From positions 56,943,675 to 57,007,674 of the forward strand of contig CM077162.1 in NCBI GenBank assembly GCA_039583875.1: a stretch of DNA of 64,000 bases, read 5' to 3'. The first letter of the stretch is position 1; each line of letters opens with the position of its first letter. Made by a program: the position numbers and the translations under genes. Below the pieces are notes generated by a model. It worked only from the letters and a program-made list of their open reading frames with translations. It was not told the DNA's origin and did no database searches. Of the stretch, positions 32,096-44,957 are shown piece after piece. The DNA comes from Platanthera guangdongensis (Eukaryota > Streptophyta > Magnoliopsida > Asparagales > Orchidaceae).

Positions 32096-35000
32096 CAGGT
32101 GCTCCCATACTCGGCTAGCCCACCTCCATGTGCACCATGCTCCGCTGGGGCTGCCTCTCCTGTTGTTGCTCCCTGTCTCCAATCTGGAGCACCTGAAATG
32201 TTTGGTCCACACACCGTTAGTCATGAAGACTAAGCCAACTATCATCTCTGCCTCGCACCCGTGACTCCTAGGCACCGTGCGGGAGGAGAGATAGGGAAGC
32301 TCGTGAGGGTAGAGAGTAGGAATAAAGCAAGTGATGTTTTAGCTATCTAGCAGGTATATAGTATATTTATAGAGCTATACAAGAAAAAACAAGCCATCAG
32401 TTCTATAATAAGGAAGCAGTAATGTAAACAAGTAGAGTAGAGTAGTGGTACATGTAAAGTAAAATAATGAAATAAGTAACCTTAACTTATATGAATGCCC
32501 ATACAAACTTATAAGTTAAGTGATCTTTTGCATGACTCCCATCATATAAAAAGTCCAATACCAATTTATACGATGGGGTGTTAGGTTATATGCGAGTATG
32601 TGTGTAGTGATATGTTATGTCATGATCCATGCAAGTGCAACACACGCACAAGACTCTATGCGCACAGACCTTTAGTTCCCCTATTTTGGAAGCTAGCTTC
32701 ACTCCCAGAAGCCTCCACCATGGCCAATGGAGACAGTGGGTCGGGCCACACCACTCCAAGATGCATATTCACACTACCAGGCCTAGCCCTTACGTACATG
32801 TCCGAAGGACACACTAGAGTCTCCACATACTATGCTGACCTACCGCCAGGCTTTTCCTTGGTTAAGTGTGAACCACACCCACCAAGTCATCATATTGATG
32901 TCGGTGTGAACGACCATCAAATATTGAATACCCACCACCTTATGCACATATAACCATGAATTTCTGAGCCATCGGCTCCCCGAACTAACCTGTCCATTTC
33001 AACTACCTTCCGAGCCTTCGGGTCACCGAGCTAACTTACCCATTTCCACAACCAACGAGCCTACCGCTCGGATAACCTAACCAAGCTACCCTCCCGAGTC
33101 ACCGGGGTTAGTGAAAGTGAAATCCAAGTATATTGCTAATTATTCTTGTATTCATTTTAGTCTTACTGTTTAAGGTTAACATCGGACTGCCCAGGGCATT
33201 TCCTGTAAAGGGCTCTCGGGGGCACTAGGAACTACGATGAGCTGAAGCCCAAAGCTCCCTTCCGCAAGGAACTTATTATTGTTGTTATCTACCCATGTAG
33301 AATCCCATTTAATGTTATACTAAATATAACCCTAGTGTATTTTGACTCTCTCTCTCTCTCTCTCTCTCTCCGCAGGGAAGATGATCTTTCGTCAATCCCG
33401 AGCACCACTTAACACTAGTCAGCCCAACACCCTCCCCATGTTGACTCCTAATAATAAACTCATCTTCACCTAATCAAATCAGTATACTATTAACCCTAAC
33501 TCCTTATATCCATCAAACATGCTATCACAATTCTGCAGTTTTCTATGTGTAGACCAACCTAAGCTATATGATGAGAATAAGTGGAGACCACTTCAAATTT
33601 TTATCTAAATACAATAGAATTAATACTAGTGGTCTATCGTGACATATTTAGACTAAATCCAGAAACTTGTAATTTTCCTAATTAATTTGGCATTTATTAA
33701 ATTATCCCCAACATTAGACCATAGGTGCTTTTGAACATGAAGTACTAGAATTCCTTAAGTTATGGACACACAAGAATTATGAACACTATATGATGCCCAA
33801 ATAATAGAGAATACCAAGTTTCACAAATTTTCATAAATGGATTAGCCCCTAATTAATTAATTCAAGATAATTGCAATAATTAAAGATAAAGAAGGAAGTA
33901 CCACCAAACATTATCCAAAAATTACACAAAAATTACCAGAGCTTTAATATGATAATAAAACATTACTGACTAAGTTTCATACAATTCCAAGGTCAGTAAG
34001 CTATATAGAAGAATATTTCAATTAAATCCCTAATAGGGTAATTTGTGAAGAAACATACTTGTAATGGCTTTCAAACAACATGAAATAATTTTCCAAGCTT
34101 TAATATGCCATAAAAGGTTCTTGGCCAAGTTTTCAGGAATATAAAATGAATAAACAACTCATAATAATTTCTTAAGTGATTACGGAAACTATTAAGATTG
34201 TGAAGAAAGTATCATAAATACTAACCCAAAATTTACACTAAAATTTTCAAAGCTTGTGAGCAACAATATATGATCAGAGCCTAACTTTCAAGATCATTCA
34301 TGGTAATATGATTAGGTAATAAAATCATGATCCAATGTGCACTAATTAGTCCTAAGCTATTCTAAGAGGGATGTAAGTTCTAAAAGGTCCTAGAATCACT
34401 TCTTAGGGTTAAGCTACTCCTTATACACTTTTCTAACAAGTTACAAGGCATTCCAAGGACATGTAGTGTGATATCCTTCATTCGGCACAAACCCCACCCC
34501 TAGGGCTTACACTAGGGTCTTAGGGTATCTCCACCCCAAACCACTCAAGTTCTCTTAAGGGGGTGTTTTAGATAACTTTGAGGCACTGGATAAGTTTTTA
34601 TCATTTTTGGGTGTGTTAGACACTCTACCTATCGAGCACCCATTTGCCATAATTTTACCTTAAGAGGGCCAAAATTTGGTTGCATCAATACCTAATCAAA
34701 TCATCCCAAAAGGCTGAAATTTTTAAAAGTGACCTATCATAACCGTGAGGGTCATCCACCAAAATTTTGATTGATCTTGAGGTCATTAGAAACCTTAATT
34801 AATTCATATCTATATTATTAAATTTTTACAAAAACTTTAGGAAAATATTTACCAAAAATTTCCATTTTGGACATGTCAGAGATGTATATAAGAGTGGCCC
34901 CCAGTACAAATCTCAAGTCATTTGGATGGTTGGATTGATGAGGGCTCTCAATATAGTCTCTGGTCAAGCCTATGTATAGGCTGCACCATATTGAGCGTTG

Positions 35001-35929
35001 TGGTCAAACCACTGACCCAAATGGGTTGAAACCAATTTTAAAATAATCTATACTCAAGAGCTACAATTTTCATGTTGATCATTTCTCCAGTAGGTGAATC
35101 TAAGTAGTTTTAATATTTAAAATAAAACACAACAAAATTGTGACATAAAATATTTTTTAAAATGAAAAAAAAATTAGATCCAGCATGAATCTTGACGCGA
35201 CTTGGACGGGATCTGTTCATCTTCTATCTTGAGCCAACGGTCCCGATTCCTCCATCCTAGAGCAACTTACAGCCCCATTTCCCGGCCACCCGGCCACCTC
35301 CATGCCCTGCCACCGCCAGCACCACCTTCGTTGAGGTGGGGGCTAGCGATGGGCGGCATCACGGCCGCCGAAGGGGCTGTTTCTGGCGAACCCACAGCTC
35401 CTCATTTTCATGGAATGTATTCAGGAATTTCTCACTGGATCAGGCTCAATTGAGCCCGATATCACTCCTAGTCGATCTAAGAGGCTAGCACAAAGGGAGA
35501 TGGGGAGAAGTCGACCTTTTGGGAGGTGTGAAGCCTTGCCGATCGACAGAACGCCATTGTCGGATTTTGAAGCTTCGGGTGCGCTGCAAATGTACTGTAA
35601 AAGGGCTCGGCTGCTTCAAGGAAAAGGTGGAAACGTCTGTTGGGAGTCTAGGGATGCTTTTAAGATGAATAAATGTGGGAGGGAAGGGGTGTTGCATCAA
35701 TGACCATGAATGGTCATGAATGTGATTTTTCGGCCAATGAAGTTCACTGAATGAATCCACCTAGGGGGTCGGCCAAGGCTGTTAAACTCTTTTAAACTCA
35801 ATATGGAGAGTGAATCTATCATTTGGAATCAATTGGAGAGGCCCTTGGCCTACCTTGGCCATGAATGAGCTCTCTTTCTCACATTCTCTCCCCTTCATTA
35901 AAGAGGAAATGGAGTTTTTTCTCTCCTAG
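32096..35929 (-). repeat. Element C 3' LTR, left part
   Basis: Matches 1500-4370 over its first about 3.07 kb. From 35170 it continues with sequence not present in that copy. A (CT)n run is at 33346-33370. Its left end coincides with the truncation of G at about 32095, and the first bases TGCTCCC could be the true LTR terminus (TGC...GCA with the other end). No coding potential: the ORFs at 32600, 35202 and 35410 lack any support. Confidence 0.7.
33346..33370. repeat. (CT)n microsatellite
   Basis: About 12 CT units. The allelic position in the copy near 2715 has only a short CT stretch, so it expanded after the copies separated. Confidence 0.9.
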
Positions 35930-38159
35930 TGTAACAACCCAAATTTCAGAATGGGAAAATCTTGGGTGACACATCCTGGGACACGGACGTGTCCCAGGGC
36001 ATGTCCTGCTTGGGTTGAGTGGTCGAGCGCGTGGTCGATGACTTACGGTCGACGCAGTTTTTGGGAAGTAACACGCCCATTGACACAGGCGTGTCAGGGG
36101 GCCTGTCAGGGGGTGTGTTCTCCCCTGGTCGACAATTCTCTCTCGAGTAGTTGAGGTCGACGAATACTCAAGAAAGAGGGTACATGGCCTGTGACACGGG
36201 CGTGTCATAGGGCGTACCCGCTAATACTCGAGTATCTCTCGTGTAGGTCGAAATGTACTCGAGTAGGTGGAAAAGTACTCGAGTAAGAGGGGGTGACACG
36301 AGCGTGTCATCCCTGTGGTACAGGCGTGTACTATCTAGGTACTCGAGTAGTTGGTTTTCTCTCGAGTAAGTCCTCTCGAGTAGGTCTCGAGTGGGTTACA
36401 CGCCCCATGTCATAGGTGTGACTAGGCTAACACGAGCATGACATAGGCGTGTCACCTTGTCATGGATAAGTCAGAATGAGTCGGTACATGTACTGCTTAA
36501 GGTACACGCCTGTGACACGAGCGTGTCACAGGGCATGTCAGGGCCGAAAGGTGATTTTTCAGAGATTTTGTGGCCATTCATTTCCCTATCCTGAATCCAA
36601 GGGCTAGGCTCTGTCCAGGTGCTTATATGGCCGAGAGCTGAGAGCATTCCCCTTTATCTTCATCTTCATCTTCTCCATCTTAATTAAAGAGAGAGAAGGA
36701 GAAAGGGAGAGCAAGGGAAGAAAAGGAGAAAGAAAGCCAGCTGCTGGAGGAGTTGTGGATTGCGGATTGAAGATCTGAGAAAGGATTCGTGAAGGTAAAG
36801 CCGAGGCGGTGACTTCCATCCGGCTACTTCATGGCGTCGAAGCGATCTTCAAGGGTAACGATCTCCTTCTTGGACATCGAAGTCCTCTCTTTATGCATGA
36901 GCGTGGAATCCTCCATCAAGAGGTGGATTTCGGAAGTGATTCCTTGGTTGAGTCTGCATCTAGAGCCAGAAGTGTGGAGTACGATATAGGCATGCTGTGT
37001 GAAGCCCATCTGGATATGTAGTCTGGATTGGTGATGATCATGGGTAAACTGGAGAAGACTCTGTGGATTTGATGCTGTGAAAGGTTTATGCTTTGATGGA
37101 ATGGTTGTGTATGGAGGAATGAATATTGGTTATGGATATATGGAGGCTTTGGTTAAGCTCCTGGTTATGTTGAGAGATCAATGGGTAGCATGGCTGGGGG
37201 AAACGCGGAATGAACATGGCATGTTACACCACATGGTGTGGGTTGATCTTTATTAGTGAGGATCGATGGGTGACAATGTTTAGGAGGAAGTGAGGTGGAC
37301 CCTACTTGCTGCACCAGATAGTGTGGGTCGATCGAATATAGGTGAGGGGTCGATGGGTGGCAATGCCAGGGGATCCTCGATAGACCTGGCTGCCACACCA
37401 CATGGTGTGGGTCGATCTGCTATGGTTGTTTGTGAATGTTGCGAGGTAGTACCTCTGAGTGGTATGGATGGATGTCGCCAATAGTGAGATTGGTGGACTA
37501 GGATTGAACCGCCCAACCAACAAGTGAAGAGCCTCGATTGGCAATGTATGACTGGTATATCCGGTACATCCAGAAGGTGCCCTGAGTGCATGGAGCATCT
37601 GGTGGAGACCGGAGTTTGTGATATGGACTGTGATTGATAGAAATGATGATGGCTATGCATACAGGGAAGGAACCACTGCCTCGGGTAAGTGGTAGGGTCG
37701 TTATAAGTGGTCAGCTAATGTTGGTCGTTACTTTGTTTTCTGTTTGGATTGGAAGGCTAATTGCAGGTGCTGCTGCTTGAATTGAAATGAGCGAAATGGA
37801 GGCTTGCTGCTACAAGCCCTTGAAGGCCGTCCAAATCGTGGTTGGATTTCATGTGTGGCCGGCCTGCGTGCCGATGTACGAAAATGTATTTGTGTAAAGA
37901 GAAACCTGTAAGGCCTTAAGGCCAGTGTGTGAGTTGTATACATTCCTTGTTTTGCTATATAAATGTGGCATTTATATAGGAGTGGACATTCTCTGAGTTG
38001 AGTTCATGGTAACTTAAAATGCTGCGCTAGAATGTTTTGAGATAGGATGCGAGTAGATTTTGATTTCCACAAGTAATTCCGCCGCTTGTCTGTGACATAT
38101 GGCGTGGGGCCCCGGCCGGACCCACCGTTATATGCTATGTGACGAGTGGGGGCGTTACA
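35930..38159 (+). mobile_element. Element F: solo gypsy LTR (2230 bp)
   Basis: Begins TGTAACAACCC and ends GGGGGCGTTACA. It is flanked by a perfect 5-bp target duplication, CCTAG (35925-35929 and 38160-38164). No primer site, gag or pol is inside. This fits a solo LTR left by LTR-LTR recombination, of a chromovirus-type family by its ends. A TATA-like TTATATGG at 36623-36630, downstream of a palindrome cluster (35960-36545), favours plus orientation. ORFs inside, up to 126 codons, are unconvincing. Confidence 0.9.
35960..36545 (+). promoter_or_regulatory. Palindrome cluster in solo LTR F
   Basis: Contains TACTCGAGTA four times exactly plus partial copies. It also has repeated inverted motifs of the GACACG-N2-CGTGTC type (for example GTGACACGAGCGTGTCAC near 36508). 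It ends about 80 bp before the TATA-like box at 36623. Confidence 0.75.
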
Positions 38160-38905
38160 CCTAGTCACTCCCTCAAGAATTTTAATGGCAATTTAGATAA
38201 ACTCCGGACTCCTAAAGCTAATGGGCCACACTAGTTGTGCTTAGCCTAAGTGAGTTGGGCTTGGTTAGGTCCACTTAGGCTAATTTGACCTAATCTGAGG
38301 GTTGAGTTGACCTTGGTTAAATTGACCTTTTAGGTTGACTCCAACGGGTCCTTGGTGACCCCTTGGCCTCCCCTAAGCTCTAGGTAGGGTTGGGTAGGGT
38401 TTTCTTGGTACCTTGGAGGCCACTTGACCCTTAATTAGCGCACTTTGACCATTTTAGGACTTGGGTTGACTTTGGTCACCTTAGCCTCTTTGGTTGACCC
38501 AATGGGTCCTTGGTGACCCATTGGCCTCTCTTAGGGGTTAGGAAGGTGTAGGTGTGGTCAGTTTGGCTACGGGAAGGTTAACTGGCCCAATGTAGGTTAG
38601 TTTGACCCATTTAGGGTTAGGGTTGATTTTGGTCAACTCGACCACTTGGGTTGACCCCAATGGATCCTTAGTTACCCTATAGTCCTCTTAAAGGGTTAGG
38701 GGTGTTATGGTAGGGTCATGGAGTCAAGTTGAAGCCCTAAAGTCAAGCACTATGGTGGGTAGTTGAAAATTACTATTTGCAGCCCAAGTTGGTTTTCACC
38801 TTCATGCCTAAGTTCATTTGGTCTGCTTGGGCTTCTTAGGGCTTTGTCATGACCTAGTCAATACAAAAACAGTCTTAGGGGTCTAAAAGTTTGAGGGATG
38901 TTGCA
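38160..38905 (-). repeat. Element C 3' LTR, right part (U3 start)
   Basis: Resumes after the CCTAG duplication and ends GGGATGTTGCA at 38905, that is TGCAACATCCC as LTR start on the minus strand. It carries repeated TTGGTTGACCC / CCTTGGTGACCC phrases at 38240-38700. The preceding GGGGATGAAATTTTTA (38925-38945, minus) is the decayed chromovirus 3' phrase; a clear polypurine tract is not preserved. Confidence 0.7.
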
Positions 38906-38993
38906 AATCCCAATACATAAAAATAAAAATTTCATCCCCAAAAATAAGGTCAGGCCTACGAGGTTTCTATTAAAGTAAAAGTATGTAACATCC

Positions 38994-40106
38994 CTAGAGA
39001 TATGAAGGTATACCTGACTCGAAGAGACTCGGGTACCTCTGCTACATCAGGTACCGTGGCTCCCAGGTGTGAAATTCCTGCCCTTGATTCCTCCATAGGA
39101 CCTTGACTAGCAGAACCTTCTTACGTCGCAAGTTCCACACTACTGTATCATCGATTCTGACCGGCTCCATGCTGACTGATCGATCCGAAGCCACTGGGCC
39201 ATCTATAGTGGAAATCAGCTGCTCAAGTCATAGTTGTGACATCCGAAGTGACGAGACATGAAATACATCATGCAATCCCGCTAACTCCGGTGGCAGCTCT
39301 AGTCTGTAAGCCAAGGGGCCGATCCGCTCCAGGATCCTCAGGCCCCATGTATCTCGGACTGAGCTTCTTCCTCCCGTGAACCAACAAGACTCCATACATA
39401 GGCTGTATCTTCAAGAAACCCTGGTCTCCCACCTAGAACTCCACCTGATGATGTCACGCATCTTAGTAATTGGCATGTCTTCACTGGGCCTCCAACATCG
39501 TATCACGGATCAATCTCACTTTAGCATCTGTATCCTCCACGAACTCTGAGCCGAGTGACTTTGGATCCTCATCCTGCACCTCCGTCCATACAATTCCACG
39601 TAAGGGGCCATGCCTATGCTAGTCTGATGACCGTTGTTGTAAGAGAACTCGATCAACGATAACAGTCTCTTTGGGGCTCTCCGCATTCCAAAATGCATAG
39701 ACGCAGAAGATCCTCCAGTGTCTGGTTGGTGCACTCTATCTGCCCGTCTGTCTGAGGGTGTAAAGCAGTACTGTAAGTCAAATGAGAGCCTAGGTAGGCC
39801 TGAACTGACCTCCACTCCTTGGATGTAAACTGTCCATCCCGATCTGACACAATCGTCCTGGGCACTCCATGGTAGCGGACAAACTGCTCTACAAATCTCT
39901 GGGCCAGATCACCGACCAGTGTGTCCTTCCTGATTGGAATAAACCTAGCTAATTTCATCAATCTATCGGTGATCACCCAAATCGAATCATTCCCCGCATG
40001 AGATCGTGGCTGCCCATGTATGAAATCCATGGCTATGTCCTCAAACTTCTACTCCGGCACTGGAAGTGGCTGCAGTAATCCGGCCGGACTCTTACACTCC
40101 GCCTTT
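38994..40106 (-). pseudogene. Element C integrase core and chromodomain (3' part)
   Basis: Integrase resumes left of B with KAECKSPAGLLQPLP, then VITDRLMKLARF (first Asp), VSDRDGQFTS (second Asp) and HPQTDGQIECTNQTLEDLL (Glu): all three catalytic residues are kept in one open frame, 40030-39653. A frameshift near 39653 precedes the NNGHQTSIGMAPY, GDRVFLKISPM and HDVFHVSSLR regions. The chromodomain ends at a stop at 38994. Confidence 0.88.
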
Positions 40107-40111
40107 ACGAG
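40107..40111. repeat. Target-site duplication of B (left)
   Basis: ACGAG, matched at 51310-51314. B entered C's integrase just after the CESC pair of the zinc-binding domain. Confidence 0.9.
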
Positions 40112-41852
40112 TGTTGTCTACTAATCACAAAGAGAATAAATATCGAACTAGCAATCCAACGAGTTAAGTATACCTATCGAAATGAAGCTAGAGGACACAA
40201 GTGTCGTATTAAAATCTGGGAACTGTTGAGTAATCTTACTCAGACGAAAACTATTATCTTATCAAAGAAATTGGTTTAGGGTTTAAGAGAAAGCTAAATA
40301 CAATTAAGAAAAGAAATATTACGCTAATAAGAGAAATTCTTTCAGTTACAAAGAGAGCTACTAAAAGTTATTACAACGAGGGGTTAAGATGATAAAGAAG
40401 AGCACTCGATCAAGAATCACCTCGACTAAAGTTGATTAAAAATGCGATAATAAACCCTAACTTAAAAAGGTAAAATACCTTGACCGTGGAGATTCCATAA
40501 GCATGAACACGCTTCTCTTGAAGCCGTGCCCACGTGAGTTTAGGAAGGTCTGACCGAACACTCGTCCAAATCGGAGACCTAAAGCTCGCTTTGCGCTGTG
40601 AACCCATTTGTTGGATTTCACTCCAATCTGAGAGATTTAACGTCTGCCTCTCTCGAGGGGTGCATGCAACTCTATTTACTCTTGAGTTTTCATTTCAAAC
40701 TACGAGCCTCTCGGCTAGCTAAGAGTGAAAACAAAAATGGAAATTATATATCGATGATATAACTCCAAACAAGATTATTCAAGAGTAAATAAAGGTCTAA
40801 ACCCAAAAAAGAAAAAGTAAAATAGAGCAACATAATTTAATCAACTCGAACCTCAGATCATCAAGATCGAGTACAGGGAGGATTAGTTACTCATGGTGAA
40901 GTGGAGGAAGAGAGATGAGTAGAAATGCATTAAGAAAACAAAGTATAAACAAGTAAGAGTAAATAAAGTTTTTATTAATGGAAAAGGAGAGCTACAACTT
41001 GAAATAAAAAGATTACAGGTGCAATGAAATGAAAACTAAGTTAACATTAATATTAGGCTACTAAATAAATTACAACAACTAATACAAAAGAGGAAACTAA
41101 GCTAGGATTAGAGACTTACAATGAGAAGGAGGGAGAGGAGAAGCATAAAAAAGAACAAGTAAACAAAATGGCAGCACCTCCCCTCTCACTCCAAACCTGG
41201 TTTGGACTCAAGGGGGCTGAATTTATAGAATTATTTGTGGGTATCACGCCCGGGTAGGGCGTGTCAGGGGGCGTGACATGTACGGGAAAAACATCGGGAG
41301 CAAAATTCTGACAGAAATCATCATTTCTTTTGTACGTCGGTGGACACACCCAAGGCCATGCCCGTATAGGGGGGTGGGTGTGTTAGGCATGTCAAGCTTC
41401 AATCATCGGTCAAAAATCAAACCAATGCTAGAAATCGTGGAACATGCCCTGGGTCACGCCCGTGTAGGGGGGCGTGTCCGTACTATTGACGTGTGGCGAC
41501 TGGAAATCCTTAAATATGTAACAGGCTTCGGGACAAGGGCAACACGACCCGTGACACGCCCGGTGACATGCCCATGGAGGGCGTGTCAGGAGGGCGTGTT
41601 AGGGGGTTTTCTCGGGATTTGGGTCCTGGGAAGCAAGCATCCTCGGGATCAAGTTACATGCCCTGTTACACCCCTAGGGAGGGCATGTAAGGTCATTTTT
41701 TTCCGAAATCTGAGAAAACTAGCAAAAATAAAAGAAAACATTAGTGGAAAAAAGATATATAAAATGGGGTCAATATAAAACTATACAAACATGATTTGTA
41801 CAAAACAAAACTAAAAATACACTAATAGTTTAAACGACAAAACGTACTATCA
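40112..41852 (-). repeat. Element B 3' LTR
   Basis: Minus strand starts TGATAGTACG and ends TAGACAACA. The TATA box (minus TCTATAAAT) is at 41221-41229. Upstream, 41245-41690, is a cluster of inverted CACGCCC/GGGCGTG motifs. Confidence 0.92.
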
Positions 41853-41866
41853 AATTCCCCCAAACT
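41853..41866 (-). promoter_or_regulatory. Element B polypurine tract
   Basis: The minus strand reads AAGTTTGGGGGAATT directly before the LTR start TGATAG. Confidence 0.85.
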
Positions 41867-43850
41867 TAAGCTTTGCTTGTCCCCAAGCAAAGATATAAAA
41901 ACTAACTAACATAAAAGTAAATAATCAAGAATATTTCTAATTAAGCTAACACAAGTACCATACGAAATTCTAAGTAGGGAGAAGGTGAAACGTAAATCTA
42001 AAGCAGTTATTTAAATATGGTTTAACAATTTATAAGCTTTACTAACGAAAATAAATCATCCAAAATTTTAATGAAATTTTTAAAATAAATTTAAGCAAAG
42101 CAGCAAAATGAAAAAATGCATTGAGTTGTTACTAGATCCAAGGGACACATTATAATTATATCAATCAAATAACAAAAATCTAAATTTAAATCCAAAACTA
42201 TACTATTTTACTTTTCTTCTTTACTTAACTAAAAAATAAAATTTAAAAGCATGAATCGAAAGGACTAATTAGGACTGAAATATTTGGTTTAGGCATATAA
42301 TTAGGAATGGAATTCAAAGATAAACTTGAAGGCTTAAAATCACACTAAACCAAAATAAAAAGATCCAAAAAAAATTTTTAATCATAAATAAAGAATTTTT
42401 CTTTCTTTTTCTTTTTCATTTTATTTTCCACTTTTTTTCTTTTTCTTTCTTTCTTCTTTTTTTTTCAAAACAAAATAAAGGCCAAAAATAATTTTCTTTT
42501 CATTTTGAAATTGGCCAAACAAGAGTAAATACAACTTTTGAGCATACTTTTTTCAAAAAACAAATCTCTAAATGTATCTCAAAAATAACCCTATCATAAT
42601 CATGAAATTTTTTGATGAAACTTAAAAAGGCTAGTGTGATTAGATAGGTTGGAATATTTAAGCTTTGGTGAAAATGAAATGATAAGTGGAGCTGTCAAAT
42701 GGAATAGGAAAAAGGCTCAAAAGCGACAAACTAGTGAAAAATTTTAGGTTGGCAAGAAGGCTCAAACGGAATCAAAAACAACCTAAATCATTTTCATGCT
42801 TTTAAAATTTATCGAAAATATAGTTTTGAAAAATTTTAAAATGCAAGCCCTAGATAATAAAAGAAGACTAATAAAATTATCTTGAAAATATAAATAATAG
42901 GCTCCTTGGATCGTTCACTTCTACTACGTCAATCAAAAGTTGACATTACAAAAATTATCCAAAAATGAAAAGGAAAATAGTGGATGAAATATTTTCGAGA
43001 AAGTAAAAAAAATAAAAACGAAAACAATAATAAAAATGCGAGTTTTAGAAAAACGTTTCATGTTAACATGCAACCGTGAATAAGAAACACAGCAAGGCCA
43101 ACATTTTACTTATGAAACATAATTTAAAAAATTGTTTAGAAATATTACAATTAGCTAAGTCGTTATAAAGAATATTGAGAAAAACAAAATAAAAACAAGG
43201 GGTACTATTGAAATACCAAAATTTGTTTAAACTATTAAATTTTTTTTTTTTTTAAATATTCTATTTTTTTGGATTTTTGAGGTATTCTCTTTTTTTGGAT
43301 TTTTGAGATAAATAATTTTTTTTTATTTTGACTTTTAGAGAAAACAAAAATAAAGACAAGAGAAGGAGGAAATCCTCTCCCAAGCTTAAAATAGACATTG
43401 TCCTTAATGGAGAAGGAGGGGGTATGAGAGAGAGATTAAAATAGAAATAAAAGTATAGAATTGAAAAAACAGGTACTTCCCTGGATTTATGCGCCGCGAA
43501 TGTTGATTGATGCCGCTCCCCCATACTTGCACCTTGGAATTTCTTGAAATGTCTTCTTTGGACTTCGTGATGGATTCAGCAGCGTTGGAGCAGACGATCG
43601 TAGAAGCTTCAGCTTGTCAGAGCCATCCGGGGCAAAAAATGTAAAATAAAGAAAATAAAAAAATAACTTGGGTTGCCTCCCAATAACGCCCTTTATTTAA
43701 AAATGAAATTTGAGCTCGACGCAACAAAATAATATTGTCCAAAAATAATTTGTCCAAAATAATATTTTAATGTTTTGAACAAAAATAAAAAGTATTAAGT
43801 TAGTTTAAAGTTCATGCAGAATAAAATTAATACAGTTTACACTGACATCA
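41867..43850 (-). other. Element B 3' non-coding region
   Basis: About 2 kb, very AT-rich, with no envelope-like ORF where some Athila elements carry one. A strong pyrimidine tract on the plus strand (42400-42470; purine on the element's sense strand) and a run of T near 43245-43258 stand out. The GGGAGGCAACCCAAG phrase is at 43664-43680. The 87-codon ORF near 43300 is low-complexity and rejected. Confidence 0.75.
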
Positions 43851-44957
43851 CCACTGAAATAAAGTTTAAGACGCTGACCATTCACTTTGAACTCACCCTT
43901 ATCAGGGTGTGAAATTAAAATTGGGCCATACAGAAAGACTTCTTCAACAGTAAACGGCCCAGACCATCGAGATTTTAACTTCCCAGGAAATAAACGTAAA
44001 TGAGAGTTATATAAAAGAACTTGGTCACCCAGTTTGAAGGTTTTTTGGGTGTCTTTAAGTGTTTGTCGTGAAAACGTTTCGTCCGCTCTTTATAGAATTT
44101 GTTATTTTCGTAAGTATAAGAGCGTCACTCATCGAGCTCGTTGATTTGAAATTTTCTAAGGTCGCCGACAGAGTGGGGATCGAAATTTAAAAACCTTAAG
44201 GCCCAAAAAGCGTAGTGTTCTAATTATACGGGTAAATGACATGATTTTCCATAGACCAACCGATATGGCGTACAACTGATGGCGGTTTTGTACGCTGTAC
44301 GGTAGGCCCATGGAGCATCATCTAATTTAGTTGACCAGTCTTTTCTAGAGGTGGATACAATCTTTTCTAAAAAATTTTTAAACTCTCTGTTCACTACTTC
44401 AACTTGTCCGTAAGTTTGGGGGTGGTAGGCAGTTGAAGCTTATGCGTAACACCGTATTTAATAAGAATTTTTTAAAACTGCGTGTTGTAAAAATGTGAAC
44501 CCCTATCGCTAACGATGGCTCGTGGCATACCGAATCGAGAAAATAATTTTTCCAAAAATATAATTATGACTCTGGCGTCGTTAGTAGGAAGTGCTTGGGC
44601 TTCAGCCCATCGTGAAACATAATCAACACCTAAAATAAATTTATTCCCGAAGCTAGAAGGAAGGCGGCCAACAAAATCAATTCCCTAGAGGTTGAAAACT
44701 TCACACTCAAGGAAATAATATTGCGGCATTTCATTTTTAATGGAAATATTTCCCGACCGTTGGCAACTATTACACCTACTCACAAAGGCTTACACGTCTT
44801 TAAACAGGCTAGGCCAGTAAAAACTCGTGCAAAGCACTTTGTGGGCAGTGCGAGCAGCTTGATAATGACCACCAGTCGGTCCTTCATGCAAATGTTTTAA
44901 AATATCTAATCCTTCTTCAAAAGAGACACATCTCCTTTTCACTTGGTCCACATAGAC
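43851..44957 (-). pseudogene. Element B integrase
   Basis: Zinc-binding region HLHEGPTGGHYQ and CNSCQRSGN near 44900-44760. First catalytic Asp in ILGVDYVSRW, second in IVSDRGSHF near 44500. After a frameshift comes [18 protein letters not shown] with the Glu near 44400. The C-terminal segment is HLRLFPGKLKSRWSGPF near 43975. Several stops (near 44795, 44690, 44265). Confidence 0.88.

Noticed and set aside
36604..37943. Several ORFs of 60-126 codons inside solo LTR F
   Set aside because: Overlapping on both strands with no recognisable domain. LTR position and target duplications explain the sequence.
41867..43850. Envelope-like ORF behind B's integrase
   Set aside because: Some Athila elements have one, but here the region is AT-rich, low in complexity and closed in all frames beyond 90 codons.
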